Of a DNA stretch of 64,000 bases, positions 46,236-57,300 are shown in pieces. The stretch is taken from contig BQKZ01000583.1 in assembly GCA_036244855.1 (NCBI GenBank), positions 72,391 to 136,390 of the forward strand. The letters run 5' to 3'. The notes under the pieces are model-generated. The model was given only the letters and a program-made list of their open reading frames with translations. It was not told the DNA's origin and searched no databases. The translations under genes were made by a program, and so were the position numbers. This stretch comes from Temnopleurus reevesii (lineage: Eukaryota; Echinodermata; Echinoidea; Temnopleuroida; Temnopleuridae). Every line of letters starts with the position of its first letter. Position 1 is the stretch's first letter.

Positions 46236-46904
46236 TTTTTNCTTTAACTTTAAAGAAGAGTTATAGAATAGAAAATATGTCATTTGTCAGTGAGAAAAAC
46301 AAAATCGCGTGTTTGAAAAGATAGCGCACTGCGAATAAATCTGATTTCCAACTGCTATATCTATCGCTTTCCGCTGTAAAACGTGACATTGCCAAATTTT
46401 TAATTAGATTCTACAAATCGAGTATAAGCTGTGTGGTGTAGAGCGATGTCGCATTAAATATGATTTGGACTTTTTCATCGTAGATTCCATCGTTACCAGG
46501 TCAGTCATAATATGTTTGCAACATGCTATCATTGAAAATTCAATCAAATTCATATATTTTCTAAATGAAGTAAGGATAGTCTACTTCTCGCTTGGTTAGC
46601 TCATACAAATTATTCAAGACGGGGATAAACTGAAAATGATTTATCTTCTTTTTTTTTAAATTCATGCTTATTTCGTGTCATTCATTTAACATCAATCTAC
46701 AATAAATCACCAAAAAAAATCAAACCTTGAAAAGTAGATTTATAGATTTAAAACAAATTATTATGTTCTTTGGGGGGAGGGGGATACAAAAAAAGGTTGA
46801 TTTGAATGGATGAATAAATAAGTCTTCACTTCGTTTAATACCTGTATATGGGAGTGTAAGTTATCTTTTACCAAATACGTTTCAGTAATACGTGATAACA
46901 TTGC
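46236..46904. other. Intergenic, nothing recognised
   Basis: AT-rich; a single N at 46241 follows a T-run, probably a homopolymer-related contig join. Confidence 0.5.
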
Positions 46905-47091
46905 CATCATCGTTGTCATCATCATCATCACCATAATCATCACCCCACCATCCTCCTCCTCATCATCACCATCAATGTTATTACCACCATCATCGTCATC
47001 ACCATCATCATCATCATCATCTTCATCATCATCTTCATCATTATCAGCATGATCATCACCATCATTATTATCACCATCATATTCATTATCA

Positions 47092-47129
<38 letters not shown>

Positions 47130-47170
47130 AGATCATCAGCATCGTCACCATCATCACCATGGCCATCTAT
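46905..47170. repeat. (ATC)n/(CAT)n imperfect triplet array
   Basis: Long ATC-CATC array with a purer core around 47093-47130; weaker continuation at 47225-47470. Confidence 0.95.
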
Positions 47171-47969
47171 GTCATGACCTCGGACGATTAATTTGGTTAT
47201 ACATGTAGATTATAGTAGATTGCCATCATCATCACCATAATCTCTTCCAATAATATCATAATAATCTTCTTGTTATCATCACCATTTCAATTCTACCACC
47301 ATCCCCATCTTCATTACAAATATCACTACAGCCATCTATTTTACTGTCTCTGAAGATGAATAGTATACATGTATGTTTATATGGGGTTCCCAAGCCATCA
47401 TTTCCACTGTCACCACTACTACAATCACCAATATCATCAACATCATCATCATCATAATCACAATTGTCATCATCATAATCAGACTAGTTTTGAGAAATCC
47501 TGGCAATGAAGTTGGCATGATTGGCAGTGAGAATCCCGTTTTTTAAATAGTGTGAAAAAAAATTTAAAGTGTCCTTAGAAATAGAAGTAAGAAAATAAGT
47601 TTTGTTCTCCCTGCAAATGTATTAATCATCTATCATAATGAAGGAAGAAAAAAACACAGAAAAAAAGTTCATTATTAGATACCAGCGGCACACTGATTAT
47701 TTTGCTTTAATTTAAACATCAATATAAAACCATTATAATAATATTATTGCTATAAATATGTCCAAAAACGTTCAAGTATAGTACAAATATCAATCACAAG
47801 AATGTGCAAAATACATAATACATAGTCATTGGAAATTTGAAATTTCATAAAAAAGGTAATAACGCAATCAATAAAAACGATATCAAGGTATCATGATTTT
47901 TCTCTGATCAAGCATGTCATTTGATACTTAGAATTGTGATTTAAAGATGGAATGTTCGTGGAAAGCAAA
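47171..47969. other. Intergenic, diffuse CAT repeats then AT-rich DNA
   Basis: No gene. Scattered CATCATCA words to 47470, then AT-rich sequence up to the next transposon. Confidence 0.5.
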
Positions 47970-48708
47970 TTAACCCTAACTAGGCCGAGGGAGGATGGGG
48001 GCCTCTGAGGCCCCCGACGGATTTCGTGATTGTTTCGCCACGCGAAAATATCTGATAACGCGTATCGCTGACTTTTTTCTTTCAAGTTTCCCGCAACTTT
48101 AAAGACTGTTTTCACGGAAATCGGACCTACCGTTACGTAACATTTTATACACGCAGGTCGGCCTCAAAACTGCTCCAAAACGTGATTTTGTGTACAAAGT
48201 CAATGCAAATTGTGGTTTTTCAATTAATTCACATTAAAATTTATATTTTTGTTTTCAATGGTTGAAATCAATTCATTTTGGCATATTATGCTTGAAAAAA
48301 TATTTGCAATAAATTTTGCTAAAAAAAACACTGGAAAACAAAAGGTCGAAAAACAATAGAATACATAAGAAATTTAAAAACAATAAAAAACATAAGAAAT
48401 TAAATATGTCAGTGCAATCATTCTAAGTGGTATTGTTAGATATGATACCAGGAATACCTATACCAAAAATTAGCTTTCTATCACCAGTATTTTGTGATTT
48501 AGAGCACAAAATAAATTTGTATGCATAAATTAGCATAATTAATTAATTAATTTTTTTTTTTTAATTTACATGATACTCTACTCGCGTGCAAATTTTCGCA
48601 GTGATAGCGCGATCAACCGTCGAGAACAGAAGGGGGGGGGGGGGGGGCCCCCCCCCCCCCCCCCCAGCTATGAGAACTCCCAAGATAGCCAGGCCTAGTT
48701 AGGGTTAA
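47970..48708. mobile_element. piggyBac-type MITE with an internal G16C18 hairpin
   Basis: TTAA followed by CCCTAACTAGGCC at the left (47970-47986); GGCCTAGTTAGGG followed by TTAA at the right (to 48708). TTAA duplication with a CCC-starting inverted repeat is the piggyBac signature. The interior (731 bp) has no transposase frame. G16 immediately followed by C18 lies at 48632-48665. Confidence 0.87.
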
Positions 48709-48719
48709 AATGGGACACA

Positions 48720-49080
48720 CCCATGGAATTTGTGTGCTGTCAGTAGGTGAAGAAAAATGAAATGAACAAACTGAGAATTTGAGCAAATTGGATGAGTTTC
48801 AGAGTCTCCATAATACCATGATCTCTGGCACTGATTGGGATCCATTAGGCCAGCAATTTTGATGGATTCTGTGACGTCATTTCAGCCATCTTACATTTCA
48901 TTTTGTATACAAAATTTCATCCTAATCCTCTTATTCACAACAAATGCATATCAGAGAAACATTGAAAATTCACAACTTTTGAATGTGTTGTCATGCATTG
49001 CTGAAATTTTCCCAAGTTGTTCATCTGATATATACTTCATTCATCGAAATCAAGACAATACTAGGGGTGGGATCCTCTTT
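48720..49080. mobile_element. Eroded relative of family C foldback element
   Basis: AACAAACTGAGAATTTGAGC, GTGACGTCATTT (48871-48882) and CACAACTTTTGAATGTGTTG correspond in order to the family C arms. Confidence 0.55.
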
Positions 49081-49318
49081 ACATCACTTTCTTCAAGAAA
49101 TTGACAATACTGAATTTCTGTTCTATTGTTTCATGAAAACAGTATCAACCAGCGCTGCGCCTACTTTTGTAAACCAAAGCTGCGAATTTCAGGATTTTCA
49201 AGGATTTCAGTACTTATTTTTCTTTAAAAAAATCCTTGCATAACATCCTGAAATGACAATATTGAGAATTTGGAATTCACATTTACATTATATCTCTACT
49301 CATGTATTTGGTAAATAT

Positions 49319-49444
49319 GGGGCCTGTAACATAAAAAATGCAATCAAACTTATGATAAATATTAATCGTAAGTCTATGGCAAAATGTGAACCATTAAGAT
49401 ACGATTAATTTTCAGTTTATCGTATCTCCTTTATGTTACATGCC
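49319..49444. mobile_element. MITE family A, copy 5
   Basis: GGGGCCTGTAACATAAAA to CTTTATGTTACATGCC with the core AATCGTAAGTCTATGGCAAA. Confidence 0.82.
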
Positions 49445-51146
49445 TATGATCTATATCTTTGAAACAAACTTTACCAATCAAAACTTAACAGATTTTGAAG
49501 AAGAACTTATTGAAACAAATATTTTGTATACAAAACACATTTTATAGCACTGTTTATTCTTTGGCTGCAATTCGAGGGAATTACATCTGGAATGCACCCT
49601 TTTATGGATTATTCAGTTTAAAGGCAATATGGTCAAGAGGTTAGTATGGTAATCAAAGTAATACTTAGGGGTTAATAGAGCCATTGCGGATTCTGTTTCC
49701 CCAAAATATTCTAATTACACTTCATAGCACCATTAAAATTTGAATATAAATATATCAGAATATGGACGGGAATTAGTAAGTACAACCATAATTCAAGCAG
49801 CAAAACTTAAATCTACATTGTCGTCTCCAGATCATCCCCAACAATACTTAGCTTTCAAGATATAAAAGGGAAATATGAAAGAAAGATTATTAAAAAAATG
49901 ATAAACAATGTCAGTACTCTTAAAACAATAAAAATACATAGAATGCTCACTCTTTACACTGGAGTACAAACAACCATATATAGAATTTGCTAAAAATGAC
50001 TTGGGATAAAATAAAAAGTCTGAGACTTGAGGCAGATTTTACATACTTTGGTCCATAAACCATATCATTTACACATGATTTCAGGCTTCTGATTTCAGTT
50101 TGATAAAAACAATTCAAATTTCTTTATGAAATACAAAGTTTGCATATGCTCAGAGTTCAACCCACAAGGATAAACTCTCAGTGATAGTAGCCCACACAGG
50201 ACCACAAGATGATTGAACAAACAGCCTTCAATGCATAGTTTAATGCAGTCATGCGCATATAATTACAATAAGAGTACTGCTGAAACGTTGGTTTAATTCA
50301 ATTTATGAAACATCCTGTACACACAGGCCAGCTATTTGGACCAATCTTAGCAGAAATCTCAATGAACCCACTGCTAAAGAAAGTATGAACATTTTGACAG
50401 AATGTCAGTGCATTTGCTACGCCAGGGTTGTGTTACATAAAGCTGTTTGCAGAGTTAAACAACTGGTGATCTCTTCTCAAGTGCTATTTCAGCGACATCT
50501 GGTTTATTAATGTGAGCAGGAAAAGGTCAAGAGTTCTGTGTAACTCTACTAATAGCTTTACAAAGCACAACTTCGTTTCACTGTCCTCGTTCAAAAATCC
50601 ATTATTTTTCCTGTCAGGTCTTAAAACAAGAGGTTCAAATGTACAAATTATAAAGGTTTGTTTCCAGCAGTATATCATTAAAAGCTCTACAATTTGAAGC
50701 AACAATTCTTACTCAAAACAGGTGCAATATTCCACTGGGTATTGTAAAGATGCCATTCTACTTTTATTGATCATGAATGAGAACTATCCGGCCTTTTCCG
50801 AAGATCCCTATCTCTTGATTAGAATGGTGCTATTAGATTGTACTGCTGCAACATGTGTTATCGTCCGGTTTATGAGTGATATCATGAATTGGATCCATCA
50901 GGTAAATTGCTAGATCTCTTCAGTTTATCAATCAGTTTGTTCAACCAGTTAGTCTCACTGTTAATGTGGTCTACAGGAATGATGTTTTGCTACCCAGCCT
51001 GATCATGACTAGGACCCATGTCTTTTCCTTAACTATAAGAAATTTTGAGTTTATCTACATCACAGTTGTAGTACTGCTGTTTCATTAGTTGGTCCGAGAG
51101 AGGTTTATGTATAAGGGAATGATTTCATTCAGTCTCGCTTATGTTG
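49445..51146 (-). other. Probable SDCCAG8 3' UTR and downstream flank
   Basis: No other gene seen. Minus-strand AATAAA words at 50763-50768 and 50503-50508 are candidate polyadenylation signals. The segment nearest the gene holds two decayed copies of the SDCCAG8 terminal coding segment. Confidence 0.4.
50911..51103 (-). pseudogene. Two decayed copies of the SDCCAG8 terminal segment
   Basis: 50986-51103 (TGCTACCCAGCCTGATCATG, ACTAGGACCCATGTCTTTTC, GAGTTTATCTACATCACAGT) and 50911-50966 (AGATCTCTTCAGTTTATC, TTGTTCAACCAGTTAGTCTC) repeat the end of the last coding exon at 51143-51246 with many changes. Confidence 0.8.
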
Positions 51147-51353
51147 CTACCTATCTTGATCATGACTAGGAACCATGTCTTTGCCATAGCTACCAGATCT
51201 CTTGAGTTTATCGACATCACTATTCAACCAGTTGGTCTCACTAAGGTTCAGGTCTAGCGTTGTGGATCCCTGCCCTCGTAAGAACTCAACTTCCTTGCTG
51301 AGCACCTGTCTCTCTTGCATCAGACTTGTCTGCTTCTGTAGGAGTTCAAAGAT
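51147..51353 (-). CDS. SDCCAG8: SDCCAG8 terminal coding exon
   Basis: 68 codons and TAG (51147-51149). IFELLQKQTSLMQERQVLSK then EVEFLRGQG match the human end; the remaining ~39 residues are a lineage-specific tail. Acceptor ttgctag. Confidence 0.93.
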   Translation of the reverse strand: MFELLQKQTSLMQERQVLSKEVEFLRGQGSTTLDLNLSETNWLNSDVDKLKRSGSYGKDMVPSHDQDR

Positions 51354-54300
51354 CTAGCAAAGAAAAAAATTTGGAGAGAAATGTTACTAACCATTTTAAT
51401 GGTAAGCTGTGAATCATGTTCTTAATCATTGTCAAAAAGAAACCGATGGTATATAATTAAAGTGGAAATATCTAGAACCGCTATCTAAAGAGTTCAGACA
51501 AACAAGACTAGAAAATAAACTGCATTTCAATGCAACATAGGTAGTTAAGTAGTATTATTTTCAATCTTGGTGGAACATTTAGGGCAAGAACAGGAGGAGC
51601 ATTCATGCTCAAATTAGGGCTGGTTCTTTGCAATTTTTAAGGTCTAGATGCTGCAAAGAGAACCAGTGATCCTGGCAGTGACACCTCTGTGTTAACATAA
51701 ACACACTAGCAACATGTGTATCCAAAAATGAAGTCAAATAGGCAAACTGAGATGTGCCAAAAGGAAAGGCAAGATTCAAAGACAAGAAACTATTTTGGTT
51801 TTTTTTACTTATCTTCCGAAAAAAAAATCTACTACTGTATCTAATCAGCACTTTGGTACAACATTGGGGTGTTGTTCAAAATTTGCAATTGATCGGAAGT
51901 TACAGTTGATTGGAACGCGCAAATCAGAATAATTGTTTCATGCACATTGCAATTTTAAAGTGACTTGCAGTTGATTTGCGATCAATTGCAACTTTTGAGC
52001 AACACCCCCTTAGTAAGATTCTCACCTGTTTTGCATTCTTGTTATTCTGTTCTTCCATCTGTTGTATCCTGGTCTTCATGCGATGATGTAGTTTCCCATG
52101 CTCTACACATTGGATCTCCATATCGTTGTGCTGCTGAGATAAACGCTCTGATCGAGCCACAAGCTCACTGTTAGCATGTCTCAGCTGGCGTAGTTCAGAC
52201 CTGAAATGGAATTAAAATGATAGATTAAAAACATAGATTAATGAATACTGCTGATTTTCTTTGTAACAATTTCCCATAATAGATTTTCTGTAAATGATGC
52301 AGAGATGAATGCTTCTTATCTGCAACTCTGACCATGAACTTTACCCCAAAAGGGACTGGGAGAGGGGAGGAGTATGATAATAGTACATGTTACCTGCTAG
52401 CACAACTCTGTATCGCAGATTAGCCATTGTAAACAATTTATCTACACCCCAAGATTCATGACTCATCTCAACCAATGATTTCGGCTTAACTATTTACTTT
52501 CATCAATATCGCTTCATTTTTTTTTTTACTCATAGGGCGAGAACATTTCACTATAAATTCCCAGATTAAGCAAGGATGCCATAATGGTACCTCACATATT
52601 CAGTGTACTTCTTTTGTCTTGGCCACCAGTGTAAAGTTCAGCACATATTAGATGCGTTTCTTGCAAAAAAAAAACAACAGGTGATTTCTTCACACATGGA
52701 CAGTTTTACTCAAGACTCACTCGTTTCCGAAGAAATTTGAATGATGACGAACGTGAAAGAGGCTGTGTTTTTGAACATGTTTGACAGATAGATGGCAAAA
52801 CATAAATTATGTAGACCATCATCTTCAACTTCCATACTTCACTATGATCACTGACCTGTATTTATTTGTGCCACTCTCCAATTTCTCTGTGAGTATTCTT
52901 CCTTCTTCTCTCAGTTTTGTGATCAATGCTTGTTGGTCTGACAACATATTCTCAAGCTCATTCACAGCAAGACCTGTTATGCAAAAACAATTTGTATATT
53001 CAACCATATAGCAGAGGCCAAATCCATACTGACTAAATATGCAAAATGTTATTCATGTATACAATGCCATTTGGCCTTTGTAATCATGATCCAAACATCT
53101 AATCATATTACTGTGCCACATAGATGTTTGAATGCATTTAGTTGCCCACAGAACTACTCTCCATTAATCCATAGAATGACCGGGTGTAAGGAATACAATG
53201 TTATCTGTGATATTTGCCCCTTGAACTCATGAGCTAATTACACACCAAAAGAATGTATTCTTCACTTTTTTTCTTTTTTACCAACTGGAAAAGTTATGAA
53301 ATATTGATTCTTATTTGGAATGAGTCATATAATAACATATTCCATTTTGAAATAAAGAGCAATTTAATTGTTCTATCTTTTACTTACTATGTTTTGCATC
53401 CATATCATGAATAGTTTGTTTGAGATCTTGCTCCTTCTTCTGTGCTCGATGACGCACCATCCGGATTGCATCCTTGTTTCCCTTCTCAACGCTCTCATGA
53501 GACAGACGCAAGATGCTCGCCTAAAATGATATCAAACAGAGACAAACTTTACAGAATAATCCCAACTATAAGAATAGCTGATCTCTTTGAAGTGGCTGGA
53601 GCAAATGTTTTTGAAATGGTAGGAGGGAATGTGAGCATTGTCATGGATTCAAACCAGTTGATAATATTGATTGTTATTTTGATACTTGGATCAGCAGTTT
53701 CAACATCCAGAGGATTAGAATAGAATCTAACGCACCAAATCTATCAGGTTATTCAAAATGCTCATAAAAACAACTCTGGAAATTATATCATAATAATGGT
53801 AATTGCTATGTATCTCTACATTACCATAAAAAATAACAATACTTACTGAGGGGGCATTGCTTTAAAATTGCAATTGATCGCAAATCAACTACAAATTAGA
53901 ACATTGGAACACTCATTTTCACTAGCACAATGTCTGCACTTTTGGCCAGACATGTATGAAACAATGGTTTTGTTTGGCACTTGCCGATCAACTGCAACTT
54001 GTAATTACTTGCAACTTTTTAACAACATCTACTTACATTCCTGGATGCTGTCTCAATTTATGCTACTGCTTATTTTACTACCATTTAAAATTTAAGTTAG
54101 GGAATATCTTCATGGAAATAGGAATGGAGGTGGTATTTTGATCAGATTCAGAGACAAATACCTCTCTCTCAGCAGTATTGAGTTTCTCCACGAGTCTGAT
54201 GCATTCTTCCCTTGATGTGGAGGCATCCTTCTCAGCTTGTTGTAGTCTCCTTCTGACGTCCAGCAACTCATTCTTCAGTCGAGACTTCTCCTATCACAAC

Positions 54301-57300
54301 ATCAGAAAATACATGGTCATTTTTATGGAAGGATTTTTTTTTAATTTTTGGGTGCTTTTTACATATTTTACATCACTGATACAAAGGCACCCTGAAAGTA
54401 CACTGACATACATGTACTTTTGAAATGCATGTTAATTCTCTTTAATTTGTTAAATGTGTTTGTTACTCAGACAGTTTCCTTCAATGATCCTGGATGTGTT
54501 ATGCTGATTTAACAATGATCTTGTTCATCTCAAAATGACGAGGCCTTTAAGAACAGCTTAAAGCTTTGTCTGACAACACAAGCAACATTGCTTTTATACT
54601 TTCAAGCTCAATAAAATAAAAACAAACTTTATAAAAAAAATTCCTCTTAAATAACTTAATGAGAACACTTAAAAATGGCTTCTAATCACAGACATCTCTC
54701 AAACAATTTTAGAGACACTCTCCCCGGATGAGAGTGGCAAATATAAGACACTAACCTGTTGAGCATTCCTTAGTTCCGATTCCATGGAAGATCTTAGTCT
54801 CTCTAACTGCCTCATAGCTTCGTCTCTTTGTACCTTGGCAGTCGTTGCAGAAACTCTTGTGTCTTCAGATACCTAGGGATTTGAAATGGGATCATAATCC
54901 TCAATACCCAGTTTCCTACATCATTATCATGTTTTTATTTCTTTTTTTTCTTTTACTTACAAGCTTTTGCTATGTAATAATATAGATTCTTAATTATTTT
55001 TTTTTTAACATGGATGTTTCTGAGTGCGCATTATTCTGATTATGAATAGCATTTTCCCAATAAATTAAATGAAAACAAACAAAAATAAAACAAACATGAT
55101 GTAAACACACTAATAAAACAATGGTAATCAACTAAATAAATGCAAAAAATGTGAAATAATTTGATTACCTTGGTGATCTGGACCTCATGTTGCATGATCT
55201 GCATCTTGGCTTGATCCAGCTCTGATGTGACATCCACTTTCTCTCTGCTGACTCTCTCCAGCTGATTGGTCAGTGCAGCTAACTCCTCCGTCAGCTTACC
55301 CACCTGAGATGAACAATCGATGATGACAAAGATTTAGGCTCAGGGATGTGACCTTCCATAATTCTTTTATTTGTGAGTAGCAATAATATCTAGCCATTAG
55401 ACTGTTTTTGTGAGTAAATGATGTTCTTGTTTGTTTTCTTGCAAAAGTTTATCCAAAGGTTTTCCAGAGTGTTTCTTGTCTAATGTTTTTTTCTCACCCT
55501 GGATGCACTTGTCACAAGAGGTGATAAATTTCTTTTGGGGTAAATACAATGTTTATGTTTGTATACTGCATGTTAAGTGTGTAAATAAATGTAAAGAATG
55601 TTATGTAATAAACAGATGGCTCATTGTGTGATTTTTCGTTATTTCTTGTGTCAAGAAGAATGCAAGTTGAAATGGAGAAGAATTTTGTGATATTTGAAAT
55701 AAATTGTAACTTTCTCCAAGGTGAAAGAATTTTGGCCTCAATGAAAATCCTATTTGATATAATATACATCAATATACACATCAATTTGGGCCAATAATTA
55801 TAAAGAGTGTGGATTTTTCATCCAAGCTGACCACGGAGGTCCGATCATGTGTGGTCAATCACAATGCAAGCCACAGTGCATTGTATATTGAGTTACAGAT
55901 GACAAAATGAGCTAGTGGAATTAAGTTGATTCCTGTTTTAACTAAATGTTTGGAATTGTGACTGAGTACTGTGAAACATATCTCTTGTTAGATCCTTGGC
56001 AATATTAGCAATTTCTTTCAATTTTCCCTCAGACGTGCATGTGTAGATATTCCAACCGTTATTTTTGTGCATACATGTGTCAAATATTCTTTTCTGACCT
56101 TATTTTGGCAGCTATATTTATAGTACAAGCACATACCCTATGATTGAGTTGTGTGATTTCCTCCAGGCTCTCACGTCTCGTTGCCTCCCGTTCAAGATGC
56201 AGCTTCTCTTGTTGGTCGGTAACCATGTCTGCCATTCTACTTTGAAGTCTCACAATATCTTCCTTGGCTTGTTCTGTTTGTACCACAGCCTATAAAAATG
56301 AGAACATAATGAACAATTTTTTGGCCATTATTGAAACTAGATGAGTTGTAGAACTTCCTTCAATCTACGTAAAGTTTTTCTTGTTGGCCATATTATCATT
56401 CTGCTTTGAAGTCTGATAATGTCTTTTTTGCCTTGTTCTGTCTGTACAACAGTCTACATGATAAGAATATGAACAATTGTTGACCATAATAAATAAATTT
56501 CAATTTCAATTTCAATTTCAATAATGTAAACTGCGTAGTATTCAATATGGTTTATCCCCACTTGGTCCAATGCCATCTCGTCCAATGACCGTTTCGTCCA
56601 AACGCAGTTCGTCTAACATTAGGTCGTCCAATTTCCACTTTGTCCATTAATCATTTCGTCTAATAGCCGCTTGGTCCAATAACCAGTTAGTCCAATATCC
56701 TGTTCGTCCAATAGCCATCTTGTCCATTAACGTTTGGTCTAATAATCAATTCGTCCAATAGCCATTTGGGCTAACAACACTTCGTCCAATCATCAGTTTG
56801 TCCAATATCACCTTGTCCATTAACCATGTGGGCTAATCCTAGTTGGTCTAATAGTCAATTCGTCTAATTTCCATGTGGTCTAACTACTATTTGGTCCATT
56901 ATCCTTTTGGTCTATAACTGATCCGTCCAATCATCATTTCGTCTATTTTCTTCTGGTTGGTCCAATACTCGCCTAGTCTAATAGCCAGTCTGTCTAATAA
57001 CTATTCACACTATACACACTTGGTCCAATACCGGTCCAATTACCATTGTGTCTAATCCGTATGGTATTCATGTTTATTTAAAAAAAAAACATTGTTTGGG
57101 TACCGTAATACAGTGTATCTGAATGTCATTGACAGCAATTAAAGACAAGACTTGAATGCATGGACCAGCGAGATGTCAGTAACTCACCGACATCTCCGTG
57201 CATGGCCGTCTCTACAAAAACAATCTTATGTATTGATTTTTAACGATCTCAATCATCTTTAACATCTGTACCTCTAATAATGTTCTATATAGACCAAACG

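Noticed and set aside
46905..47518. Met/His-rich frames in the ATC triplet region
   Set aside because: Translation of an imperfect trinucleotide repeat with no flanking conserved sequence.
48632..48665. G16C18 as a terminator hairpin
   Set aside because: Not a prokaryotic context; it is inside a piggyBac-type MITE and may be an assembly feature.
56549..57060. CRISPR-like look of regularly spaced short repeats
   Set aside because: There are no distinct spacers, units are 15-16 bp and contiguous, the host is eukaryotic, and the array is mirrored by an inverted arm with a target duplication.
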